From Reinekea marinisedimentorum (GTDB lineage Bacteria > Pseudomonadota > Gammaproteobacteria > Pseudomonadales > Natronospirillaceae), in contig NZ_SLZR01000016.1 in assembly GCF_004341165.1 (NCBI RefSeq), positions 1-64,000 of the forward strand: a stretch of DNA of 64,000 nucleotides. Direction: 5' to 3'. A model generated the notes under the pieces. That model did not search any database and was not told the origin of the DNA. It saw only the letters and a list, made by a program, of their open reading frames with translations. The stretch's first letter is position 1. Every line of letters begins with the position of its first letter. This document shows, one piece after another, positions 1 through 7,804 of the stretch. The translations under genes were made by a program, and so were the position numbers.

Positions 1-370
1 TTTTCTGAGTCGTGTCAGAGGGTTCTACCCGTTAAAATCAGAGGCTGCAACCCTTTCAAAGAATCCCATTAATTTATTCCGGACAGTAGTGCGCGCACCC
101 CTAAACCCACGCCACATATTCCGGGCTGCGGGCATCCCCGCCCGCATCCTACTGTTCGTTTCTGCTACCTAATGCCTAACGTCACCCCGCCTGTAAAAGT
201 GGTAATGTGCTCGGGCGAATTATTAGGTTCATGGCTACACTGGCAGTATCGCATTCTAACACCCTAAGAACCGGCGCCGGTGGCATCGGTGATTGCGTCT
301 CTGTTTTTGTGCAGCTCAATTGCATTCGATATGTCAAATACGATTACCCTGAAGTCAGGAGAACGGTAAG
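1..370. other. Left-edge non-coding region upstream of the Amt fusion gene
   Basis: No convincing gene lies here; the short open frames have no ribosome site and no recognisable product. The stretch holds a strong GC hairpin at 127-146 and a perfect CCGGCGCCGG palindrome at 271-280. An AGGAGA-type ribosome site sits just before the TTG start at 371. The rest looks like intergenic leader DNA; an upstream gene may end left of the window. Confidence 0.6.
127..146. terminator. GC-rich hairpin, possible terminator of an upstream gene
   Basis: Arms TGCGGGC (127-133) and GCCCGCA (140-146) are perfectly complementary around a 6-nt loop. There is no U-tract on either side, so it may be a transcript 3' end stabiliser or a weak terminator for a gene beyond the left edge. 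Confidence 0.35.
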
Positions 371-3300
371 TTGGAAGATTACTCTTGGTTGCTGGTCAGC
401 GCCTTTTTAGTGTTTGTTATGCAGGCTGGCTTCCTTTGTCTGGAGACCGGAAGGGTTCGAAGTAAAAACAACATCAATGTCGCGGCGAAGAATCTGGCAG
501 ACTTTATTCTGTCGATTCTGTGCTTCTGGTTATTTGGCTTCGCCATTATGTTCGGCGACAGCTTTTTCGGCATCTTCGGGCATCAGGGGTTCTTCTTCGA
601 TGGTAACGGAGCTCCGTGGAATATCAGTTTCTTTGTGTTTCAGGTGATGTTTTGCGGTACCGCCACCACGTTGATGTCGGGTGCGGTCGCTGAGCGTATG
701 TCTTTTATCGGCTACCTGCTCTGTGCGCTCGTGCTCAGCGGCTTGATCTACCCGGTAACCGGCCATTGGGCGTGGTCGGGTGTGTATAACAGCGATAACC
801 CGGGCTGGCTGGAGCAGCTTGGTTTTGTTGATTTTGCCGGTTCGATGGTCGTCCACGGTGTTGGCGGCTGGATTGCCCTGATTACGGTGATCATCATTGG
901 GCCCCGGCTGGGTCGCTTTGATAAAGGCGTCACTATCACTCAAGGCAGTAACCTGACGATCTCTGCATTAGGCACCATGCTGCTTTGGTTTGGCTGGTTT
1001 GGTTTTAACGGCGGCAGTACGCTGGTATTGAATGCGCAGGTGCCGGTGGTGATTCTCAACACCTGTCTGGCCGCGGCCTGGGGTGGCCTGGCCGCCGTGG
1101 CTATCGGCTATTACCGGCAGCGCTATATCGATGTGCCCAACCTAATGAATGGCGTGATTGCCGGTTTGGTCGCCATCACCGCCTGCTGCCACGTGGTCAG
1201 TACGGCGGATGCCATGATCATTGGCCTGGTTGCCGGTGTGATCGTTTACTGGGGTGAACTGTGGATTGAGCGGATGCGCATCGACGATGCCTTAGGCGTT
1301 GTGCCTGCTCATCTGTTTGCCGGCGTCTGGGGGGTATTGGCGGTCGCGCTGTTTGGTGATCTGGACACAATCGGCACCGGGCTTGGCAGATTAGAGCAAT
1401 TGGCCATTCAGCTGTTGGGCATCGTGGCCATCAGCGCCTGGTGTATTGGTGTGGGTTATCCTTTGTTGCGGCTGGTGAACAGATGGGTACCGCTGCGCGT
1501 TTCCGCGCACAACGAACAGCAGGGCATGAATGTCTCTGAGCATCGCGCGGCCTCGGAGCTGCTCGACTTGCTGACGCTGATGAAGCACCAGCAGGACGAG
1601 GGTGACTTTTCTCATCAGGTTCCGGCACAGCCCTTTACGGAAGTGGGGGAGATTGCCGGTCAGTATAACCGGGTGATTCAGCGGGTGAATCAGGAAATAT
1701 CGGCCAGAGACGACGCCATCGGCCGCTTCCGCAGCAGTGAGCAACGCAAAAGTGCCATTCTGGATTCCTCGATGGATGCCATCATCACGCTGAATCCGGA
1801 TGGCAACATCGTGGAATTCAATACCTCGGCAGAACGAATATTTGGCTGCTCAAAGCGCCACATTCAGGGCCGAAATTTTATCGACTCCTTTGTGTTGCCG
1901 GAGGATCGTGACTCGGTGCGTTCGAGCCTTAAGCACCATTTTGTGACCGCCGAAGGCTTGTTGCTCAACCGGCGCAACAGTCTGACGCTGATGCGCAGCA
2001 GTGGCAATCACTTTCCTGCGGAAATTACCATTACCGGAGCGCAGCTTTCCTCACCAACCAAGGGCGAGTTTATCCTCAGCATTCGCGATGTGACCCGTCA
2101 GCGAAAGTTGCAGGAAAAACTTCGTCAGTTGGCCTACAGCGACCCGCTCACCGGCCTGTACAACCGAACCTATCTGATTGAACAGATCAGTAAAATGCGT
2201 AACGGACTGGCGCAGAGCGATGAAACTCTGGCTGTGTTTTTTCTCGATCTGGATAAATTCAAGCGCATTAACGATACGCTTGGCCATAAGGCCGGAGACG
2301 ATCTGTTATGTGAGGTTTCTGTTCGCCTGGCGCGCGTGACCCGCGAAGACGATGTCATTGCGCGCTGGGGTGGCGATGAATTTATTGTGTTGATGAAGGG
2401 CCAGCTCAGCTCGGAAAGCATCGCCATTAAAGCGATGGAAATTTTAGAGGTAATGCGCGACCCGATAGAGTTGGAAGGGCACCATTTAAGTATTCTCACC
2501 AGTATTGGTATCGCGCAACTGGCGGAAAAAGATCAGGAGGCGGATGCCTTTATCCAGCAGGCCGATATCGCCATGTATCAGGCAAAAATGCAGGGGCCGG
2601 GCAATTACAGGATATTTGCCACTGAAATGGCCGATCGCATTAACCGCAACTTCCGCTACGAGCAGGATCTGAAAAACAGTTTAGAGACCGAGCTGTTCAG
2701 CCTTGTGTATCAGGCCAAGGTGAAGGCCGGTGGCAGCATCGTCGGCCTTGAGGCTTTGTGCCGCTGGCAGCACCCGGATGATGGCATGGTGCCACCGGAT
2801 GAATTTATTTCGCTGGCGGAAGAGTCCAATCTTATTCTGGCGTTGAGTGAGCAGGTCTTTCATTTGGCGCTGAGCCAACTCGCCCGGTGGCGCGAGGCGG
2901 GCATTCGCCTTGTACCGGTTTCTATTAATGTTTCCGGCCGGCAGCTGCTCTCTGAAAGCTTTGTTCCCTTCCTGCACGAGGCGTTGCTGAAATACGGCAT
3001 TGAGGGCCGATTGCTGGAGCTGGAAATCACCGAAGGGGTATTGGTGAGTGATATTGATCGCTGCATTGAGGTGCTCAGTAAACTGAAAGCGCTGGGTGTT
3101 GCTATTTCGGTGGATGATTTTGGAACCGGCTATTCCTCGCTGAGTTACCTGAAACGGTTGCCGATTGATGTCTTGAAGATTGACCGCAGCTTTATTGAAG
3201 AGTGTGACAGCGTTTCTGAAGATGCCAAAATCTGCGAAACCATCATTAACTTGGCCAGAAACCTGGAGCTGACCACCGTCGCCGAAGGTGTTGAAACGCA

Positions 3301-3448
3301 ATCGCAACTCGCCTTTCTACAAAGTCATGGCTGCGATCTTTATCAGGGTTATTACTTCCACCGCCCGCTGCCGGCAGCGCAGGTGAAGGGATTGCTTGAT
3401 GAGCACGGCCAGTTACAGCCGCAGGGTGCGGATGAAATAGGTTCTTAG
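371..3448 (+). CDS. Ammonium transporter domain fused to HAMP-like/PAS/GGDEF/EAL (ammonium-linked c-di-GMP protein)
   Basis: A 1025-residue membrane protein. Residues 1 to about 385 are an Amt/Mep/Rh domain with about 11 membrane segments. It keeps the AER motif and both pore histidines (H162 in VVHGVGG, H314 in AHLFAGVWG). A HAMP-like stretch (about 390-440) and a PAS domain (about 455-580) follow. The GGDEF domain has an intact GGDEF motif (667-671) and an intact product-inhibition I-site, REDD at 658-661. The EAL domain has EAL at 794-796 and DDFGTG at 915-920. By family knowledge GGDEF makes and EAL hydrolyses c-di-GMP; Amt-linked cyclases and kinases act as ammonium sensors. Inference: extracellular ammonium modulates c-di-GMP output. 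Both enzyme motifs look intact, so the net direction cannot be told. The start is TTG at 371, with AGGAGA at about 357-362. No glnK (PII) gene is adjacent, unlike typical amtB loci. Confidence 0.93.
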   Translation: MEDYSWLLVSAFLVFVMQAGFLCLETGRVRSKNNINVAAKNLADFILSILCFWLFGFAIMFGDSFFGIFGHQGFFFDGNGAPWNISFFVFQVMFCGTATTLMSGAVAERMSFIGYLLCALVLSGLIYPVTGHWAWSGVYNSDNPGWLEQLGFVDFAGSMVVHGVGGWIALITVIIIGPRLGRFDKGVTITQGSNLTISALGTMLLWFGWFGFNGGSTLVLNAQVPVVILNTCLAAAWGGLAAVAIGYYRQRYIDVPNLMNGVIAGLVAITACCHVVSTADAMIIGLVAGVIVYWGELWIERMRIDDALGVVPAHLFAGVWGVLAVALFGDLDTIGTGLGRLEQLAIQLLGIVAISAWCIGVGYPLLRLVNRWVPLRVSAHNEQQGMNVSEHRAASELLDLLTLMKHQQDEGDFSHQVPAQPFTEVGEIAGQYNRVIQRVNQEISARDDAIGRFRSSEQRKSAILDSSMDAIITLNPDGNIVEFNTSAERIFGCSKRHIQGRNFIDSFVLPEDRDSVRSSLKHHFVTAEGLLLNRRNSLTLMRSSGNHFPAEITITGAQLSSPTKGEFILSIRDVTRQRKLQEKLRQLAYSDPLTGLYNRTYLIEQISKMRNGLAQSDETLAVFFLDLDKFKRINDTLGHKAGDDLLCEVSVRLARVTREDDVIARWGGDEFIVLMKGQLSSESIAIKAMEILEVMRDPIELEGHHLSILTSIGIAQLAEKDQEADAFIQQADIAMYQAKMQGPGNYRIFATEMADRINRNFRYEQDLKNSLETELFSLVYQAKVKAGGSIVGLEALCRWQHPDDGMVPPDEFISLAEESNLILALSEQVFHLALSQLARWREAGIRLVPVSINVSGRQLLSESFVPFLHEALLKYGIEGRLLELEITEGVLVSDIDRCIEVLSKLKALGVAISVDDFGTGYSSLSYLKRLPIDVLKIDRSFIEECDSVSEDAKICETIINLARNLELTTVAEGVETQSQLAFLQSHGCDLYQGYYFHRPLPAAQVKGLLDEHGQLQPQGADEIGS

Positions 3449-3468
3449 CGCGGCTGTGCGTTACGCCT

Positions 3469-4332
3469 TTATAAATGCTCCGCCAAATAATCAATCAGCA
3501 GCCGCAACTTCGGCGATAAATAACGGTTCTGTGGGTACAGCGCCCAAATGCCTTCGGATGATTCGCGGAAGTTATCCAGCAGGGTGATCAGCTCGCCATT
3601 GCGGATGCAGTCATCCACATAAAAGTCGGACAGCTGCACAATACCGATGTCTTTCAGGGCGGCATCCAGCAGTGCGGTGCCACTGTTGCAGCGCAGGTTG
3701 CCGTTCACTTTGATGCGCTTTTCTTTGCCCTTTTCCATGAACAGCCAGTATTCACGCGTACCCAACAGGCAATTGTGATCCTTCAGGTCTGTCGGGGTCG
3801 TCGGCTTGCCGTATTTCTCTATATAGCCGGGGGATGCACAGACGTAGCTGTGGCGCATACCAATTTTTTTAACGATCAGGCTGGAGTCTTCCAGTTGACC
3901 GATGCGTATCGATAGATCAAAACCTTCTTCCACCATATCCGCCGGGTGGTTGCGTAATTCGGTTTCCACTTCCACCTGATCGTACTGGCGCACGAAGTCG
4001 TTGACCAACGGCTGGATTTTTCGTTCGCCAAAGGTGACCGGTGCCGACATCTTAATTTTGCCCTGCGGGGTGGTGCGCAGGCTGGTCACGGCTTCTTCTG
4101 CGGTATCGAGTCCATCGAGCAGTAACCGGCAGTGCTGGTAGTAAAGGCTGGCTTCTTCGGTCAGCGTCACCTTGCGGGTGGTTCGGTAGAACAGCTTAAC
4201 CTGCAGTCGCTCTTCCAAAGCACTGACCTGACGGCTGACCTGCGCCGTGGAGATGCCCAAATGCCGGGCGGCGGCAGAAAAACTCTGGGATTCGGCGACG
4301 GCCACAAATTCATAAATTCCTTGCCACTTCAT
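3469..4332 (-). CDS. LysR-family transcriptional regulator
   Basis: A 287-residue protein of normal LysR length. The N-terminal winged helix-turn-helix covers about residues 5-65 (SFSAAARHLGISTAQVSRQV is typical). The substrate-binding domain of about 200 residues follows, of the CrgA/AaeR-like type with a WLF-containing region near residue 190. It is transcribed divergently from the MATE transporter gene, about 200 bp away, so it probably controls that gene and itself. An AT-rich palindrome at 4377-4394 in the shared intergenic region is a candidate operator. The inducer is unknown. Confidence 0.92.
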   Translation of the reverse strand: MKWQGIYEFVAVAESQSFSAAARHLGISTAQVSRQVSALEERLQVKLFYRTTRKVTLTEEASLYYQHCRLLLDGLDTAEEAVTSLRTTPQGKIKMSAPVTFGERKIQPLVNDFVRQYDQVEVETELRNHPADMVEEGFDLSIRIGQLEDSSLIVKKIGMRHSYVCASPGYIEKYGKPTTPTDLKDHNCLLGTREYWLFMEKGKEKRIKVNGNLRCNSGTALLDAALKDIGIVQLSDFYVDDCIRNGELITLLDNFRESSEGIWALYPQNRYLSPKLRLLIDYLAEHL

Positions 4333-4376
4333 TGTTACTACCTGGTAAAAGTTAATTGTAAAAATAACGGATAATC

Positions 4377-4394
4377 ATTTATTTGGAAATAAAT
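4377..4394. promoter_or_regulatory. AT-rich palindrome in the LysR/MATE intergenic region, candidate operator
   Basis: ATTTATTT (4377-4384), a GG spacer and AAATAAAT (4387-4394) form a perfect dyad. It lies 45 bp upstream of the LysR start and about 140 bp upstream of the MATE start. Binding by the LysR protein is inferred from position only. Confidence 0.4.
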
Positions 4395-4533
4395 ATAATA
4401 GGTCCCCGGACGGTAAGACAAAGCGAGCGATCTCATAGCCGTTGATGGATGCTAAACCTGGTGTGTCCAGCACGGTGAGGTCGCAGGCTTTTATTGTTTC
4501 GCAGTGTCCGTGATCAGCAGTGAGAGGGTGAGA

Positions 4534-5934
4534 GTGAGCGCAGCGTTAGATTTACATCAAGACCCGATCCGAACGCTGGTATTCAAGATGACAACACCGC
4601 TCATGCTGGCGGGCCTTGTTACAACCTCCTATAACTTCGTTGATATGATCTTCGCCTCCCGTCTGGGCAGTGTCGAAGTGGCTTCCATTGCATTTGTTGC
4701 CCCCTTTTTTATGATGCTGCAGGCGCTGGCGATAGGCGTGATTCGTGGTGGCATCAGTATTATCGCCACGCTGCTGGGTCAGCAGGAGCAAAAGGAGGCA
4801 TCTGCCTATGCCACTCAGTTAAGGCTGCTGGTGGTTTGGCTGTCCCTTATTTTTGCGGTGCCCGGATTTTTTGTTTTGCCGGTTATAATGCGCGCTGCCG
4901 GTGTTTCCGATGAGCTGTTCAGCAACTCGGTGACCTATTCCAGAATTCTGTTCTGCTCCATCCCCTTAATGCTGATGTTCCAGCTTTATCTGAGCTTTTT
5001 TAAATCTCAGGGCAAGATGAAAACCATCTCTCGCGTGTCCATTTTTGGTGTTGCCTGTAATGCCGCGCTCAATGCCGTGTTTCTGTTTGTGTTTCATTTT
5101 GAGATCGATGGTCTGGCTTACGCCAGCCTGTTAACAACCTTTACTCAGTTGCTGATTATCTATGTGCTGTACCGCCGTGAAGAGCAGGAATTTACCGTGG
5201 CCTGGCGCAAGCTGCCGGGCTATTCGGCGCTGCAAATCTGGAAGCGGCTGCTGGCGGTGGGCCTGCCATTGTCGCTCTCGCAGGCCAGTACGCACTTCGG
5301 CTTTATGGTGCTGAATATCTTTATTGTGCAGTACGGGCATCAGGCGGTGGCTGCGTTTGCGATCGGTAATCGTATTCACTCGCTGCTGTTCTTTCCTTCC
5401 AAGGAAATTGCCAGTGGGCTGATCCCGCTGATTGCTCAGAACTGGGGCCGTGGTGCCATCGACAGAGTGCGCGAGACGATTAAAGTCGGCCTGGGCTTTG
5501 CGCTGGCGTTTGGCGTTTTTGCGGCGGTGGTGATTCAGCTGATTAAGTACCCGCTGGCGCACTTCCTGACCAATGACGACCCGGAAACCTATCGGCACGT
5601 CATCAACTACATTGGTTTGGTGGGCTGGACGGTTATCGCCTGGGCACTGTTTCATACCTTTATGGGCATCTTCATCAGCTTCCAGAAAACACTGTTTGCG
5701 TTGGCGGTGGATATCGTCCGGCTCTGGGGTATTCGCATACCGGGTATCCTGCTGTTTTATCATTTCATGCCTGAACTGGCGGAATACGGCATCTGGAACA
5801 CCATGTTCATTTCCAATACCGTCACCATGTTCTTTGCCATCGGCTATTTCTTTGTGATGATTCCGCCCATGCTGCGGCAGGCGGAAGCCGAAAAGCCACT
5901 GGTTTCAGCGGACGGGCGTGGTTCACTGGCCTGA
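4534..5934 (+). CDS. MATE-family multidrug/Na+ or H+ antiporter
   Basis: A 466-residue integral membrane protein with about 12 hydrophobic segments arranged as two MatE repeats. The first begins near TPLMLAGLVTTSYNFVDM, the second near ASTHFGFMVLNIFIVQYG. The family exports cationic drugs, dyes or metabolites using an Na+ or H+ gradient; the substrate cannot be read from the sequence. The frame is open to GTG at 4504, but GTG at 4534 is preferred: it has GAGAGG at 4522-4527 with 6-nt spacing and begins just before the conserved DPIRTLVFKM region. It is divergent from a LysR regulator, a common efflux-pump arrangement. A nearby hydrophilic C-terminal tail is short. Confidence 0.88.
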   Translation: MSAALDLHQDPIRTLVFKMTTPLMLAGLVTTSYNFVDMIFASRLGSVEVASIAFVAPFFMMLQALAIGVIRGGISIIATLLGQQEQKEASAYATQLRLLVVWLSLIFAVPGFFVLPVIMRAAGVSDELFSNSVTYSRILFCSIPLMLMFQLYLSFFKSQGKMKTISRVSIFGVACNAALNAVFLFVFHFEIDGLAYASLLTTFTQLLIIYVLYRREEQEFTVAWRKLPGYSALQIWKRLLAVGLPLSLSQASTHFGFMVLNIFIVQYGHQAVAAFAIGNRIHSLLFFPSKEIASGLIPLIAQNWGRGAIDRVRETIKVGLGFALAFGVFAAVVIQLIKYPLAHFLTNDDPETYRHVINYIGLVGWTVIAWALFHTFMGIFISFQKTLFALAVDIVRLWGIRIPGILLFYHFMPELAEYGIWNTMFISNTVTMFFAIGYFFVMIPPMLRQAEAEKPLVSADGRGSLA

Positions 5935-6084
5935 TTGGCAATCGCCTTTTCTGCACGTTTTTCTGACAAAATCTTTTCTCATGCATGGATCACATTCGCC
6001 CGAAAGTATCATGGGCAATCCGCCCGCATAGTCTTAACTTCAATCAGCAGTCAACTCAACAGAAATAATTAAAGGACGTCTGTT

Positions 6085-6585
6085 ATGAAATTAACATTAC
6101 CGCTTGCTTCGATACTTGCCGTAAGTCTCTCCGCCAATGCACTGGCATTAGATGTCAAGCTGGCCGACAAAGCCTGGAATGGCATGAAGGTTCCTGAAGG
6201 GCAGCAGTGCCAGAAATTCGGTGGTAATAACCCGGGTTCACCGGCGCTGACCGTGACCGATATTCCTGCCGGCTCCGACACCATCGTACTGGAATACAGC
6301 GACCGTGATTCCGCAGGCATGAACAACGGTGGCCATGGCCGCATGAAGTACGCCATTCCTGCCGGTGCTAAAACCGTGAAAGTGCCTTCTGTACCCGGCC
6401 ATTCCTATGACCTGCCCAAGGGCTTTACCATGATTGAAGCACACCGTGGCCCGGGCTGGGATAAAGAGGGCGCTTACATGCCGCCTTGTTCCGGTGGTAA
6501 AGACCATGCTTACTACGTAACGGTGAAAACTCTGCAGAACTATAAAGTAACCAGTGAAACGGTTGTGGAATTGGGCAAATATTGA
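6085..6585 (+). CDS. Secreted conserved hypothetical protein, possibly PEBP-like
   Basis: A 166-residue protein with a clear signal peptide, cleaved near ANALALD (residues 18-24). The mature part has two cysteines (in GQQCQKFGG and MPPCSGG) that could form a disulphide in the periplasm. The stretch SPALTVTDIPAGSDTIVLEY resembles the start of phosphatidylethanolamine-binding (YbhB/YbcL) proteins, but the rest, with NNGGHGRMKY and EAHRGPGWDKEGAYMPPC, is not clearly that family. I do not recognise a function. The ATG at 6085 follows AAAGGAC with good spacing. The gene stands alone between MATE and pycR and is followed by two hairpins. Confidence 0.75.
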   Translation: MKLTLPLASILAVSLSANALALDVKLADKAWNGMKVPEGQQCQKFGGNNPGSPALTVTDIPAGSDTIVLEYSDRDSAGMNNGGHGRMKYAIPAGAKTVKVPSVPGHSYDLPKGFTMIEAHRGPGWDKEGAYMPPCSGGKDHAYYVTVKTLQNYKVTSETVVELGKY

Positions 6586-6615
6586 TTCCCTGCTGAGTCG
6601 CTTGCGTTAACGGAT

Positions 6616-6634
6616 TGCGGGCGTTGGGCCCGCA
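6616..6634. terminator. Hairpin after the secreted protein gene
   Basis: TGCGGGC (6616-6622) and GCCCGCA (6628-6634) pair around a 5-nt loop, followed by CTCTTATG rather than a clean U-tract. It lies 30 bp after the stop codon, between convergent genes. Confidence 0.4.
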
Positions 6635-6652
6635 CTCTTATGAGCGCGAATG

Positions 6653-6685
6653 AGGTTTGCAGCTGCCGTAACAGTCTGCAAACCT
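6653..6685. terminator. Second hairpin between convergent genes
   Basis: AGGTTTGCAG (6653-6662) and CTGCAAACCT (6676-6685) form a perfect 10-bp stem with a 13-nt loop. It sits 7 bp outside the pycR stop and could end transcripts in both directions; the U-tract is poor. Confidence 0.5.
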
Positions 6686-6691
6686 TTGTGC

Positions 6692-7654
6692 TCAACCCTT
6701 CACCGGCGCGCCGGTTACTTCTTCAAACAACGCCTCAATAGTTTTGATGTTACCCTGAACATAATCGATAAACGCACGCATCGCCGGCACCGGATGTTTA
6801 TTACGCGGGTACACCAAACTCCACGATCTGCGCAGCGGAAAGCCGGCAATCGGTACCGCTTTTAACGCGCCAATTTGCAGCTCGGCCAGTATATTCAGCC
6901 GGGGCAATACGCAAACACCCAGACCCGCCATAACCGCATGTTTCAGGCCATCGTTAGAGTCAATTTGCATGTAAGGCTCCAGCTTTACCCGGACCTTCTG
7001 GCAGTGTTGTTCCAGCGCCAGCCGGTTGCCGGAGCTGGGTTCGCGGACCAGCAGCTTGCTGCTTAAAAACTCTTCAATGCTGACCTGCTTTTTCTTAAGC
7101 AGCGGGTGATTCGGTGGCACAACCGGCAGCAGCTCGTTATCCAGAAAGGGGAGCGAGGAAAAGGGCTTGCCGCTGGGCACCATGCCCATAATTACGATGT
7201 GATCGACGTTTTCACCCAGCCGCTGTATGGCCTGTACGCGGTTTACGGCGCTGATGTTGATCGATACCTGCGGGTGCTGTTCCATGAAGCCGGGCAGCAG
7301 GTAGGGCACAACACAGCGCGCGGTATTGACGGCGGCAATGTTGAGTTCGCCGGAAACCTTACCCTTCATCATGCCGATGTCTTCCTGCAGGAATTGCAGC
7401 TGCTCAAAGATGACATCAATGGCCTCGTGCAGGCGTTCCCCGGCGGCGGTGCAGAATAGTTTTCGGCTGACGTATTCAAACAGCGGCTGCCCGAGTGCCT
7501 GTTCAATCTGGCGAATCTGGCTGCTCACCGCCGGTTGGGTCAGCCCCAGTTCAACACCCGCGTGGCTGTAGCTCTTTAGTTCATACACGGTTTGAAACAC
7601 CTGTAGCTGCCGGAACGACAGCCGTGAGGCCAGCCTTTGTACGTTGATTGCCAT
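6692..7654 (-). CDS. pycR: LysR-family regulator of pyruvate carboxylase
   Basis: A 320-residue LysR-type regulator. The helix-turn-helix is at about residues 12-70 (VELGLTQPAVSSQIRQIEQA), followed by a CbbR/CysB-like effector domain. It is divergent from pycA with 150 bp between them, the arrangement seen for PycR in Pseudomonas aeruginosa, where the regulator is needed for pycA/pycB expression. The name rests on that context plus the family match. A 13-4-13 dyad at 7673-7702 between the two starts is its likely binding site, close to its own promoter, which suggests autoregulation. The effector metabolite is unknown. Confidence 0.82.
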   Translation of the reverse strand: MAINVQRLASRLSFRQLQVFQTVYELKSYSHAGVELGLTQPAVSSQIRQIEQALGQPLFEYVSRKLFCTAAGERLHEAIDVIFEQLQFLQEDIGMMKGKVSGELNIAAVNTARCVVPYLLPGFMEQHPQVSINISAVNRVQAIQRLGENVDHIVIMGMVPSGKPFSSLPFLDNELLPVVPPNHPLLKKKQVSIEEFLSSKLLVREPSSGNRLALEQHCQKVRVKLEPYMQIDSNDGLKHAVMAGLGVCVLPRLNILAELQIGALKAVPIAGFPLRRSWSLVYPRNKHPVPAMRAFIDYVQGNIKTIEALFEEVTGAPVKG

Positions 7655-7672
7655 TGTTTTTTGCCCTGATGA

Positions 7673-7702
7673 TTTATCTATAAGTAATAACTTATAGATA
7701 AA
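7673..7702. promoter_or_regulatory. Perfect 13-bp inverted repeat, likely PycR operator
   Basis: TTTATCTATAAGT (7673-7685), spacer AATA, then ACTTATAGATAAA (7690-7702). The arms are perfectly complementary. The centre is 33 bp upstream of the pycR start and about 118 bp upstream of the pycA start. An interrupted AT-rich dyad in a LysR/target intergenic region is typical of a LysR recognition site. It is too AT-rich and too far from a gene end to be a terminator. Confidence 0.65.
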
Positions 7703-7804
7703 CGAAGAAATATCAATTATGAGTTTATGGGTTGCTTGGTTATTGTTCTTTGCCGCAGCCAGAGCCGAACTCTGGTCAGAGCACTCTTTTGGGAGTAGAT
7801 ACCG

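Noticed and set aside
281-296. Sigma-54-like TGGCATCGGTGATTGC upstream of the Amt fusion
   Set aside because: The GG and GC elements are 11 bp apart instead of the strictly required 10, so it is probably chance although Amt genes are often sigma-54 controlled.
207-410. Small open frame overlapping the Amt start
   Set aside because: No ribosome site, no recognisable product and a different frame from the clear Amt gene.
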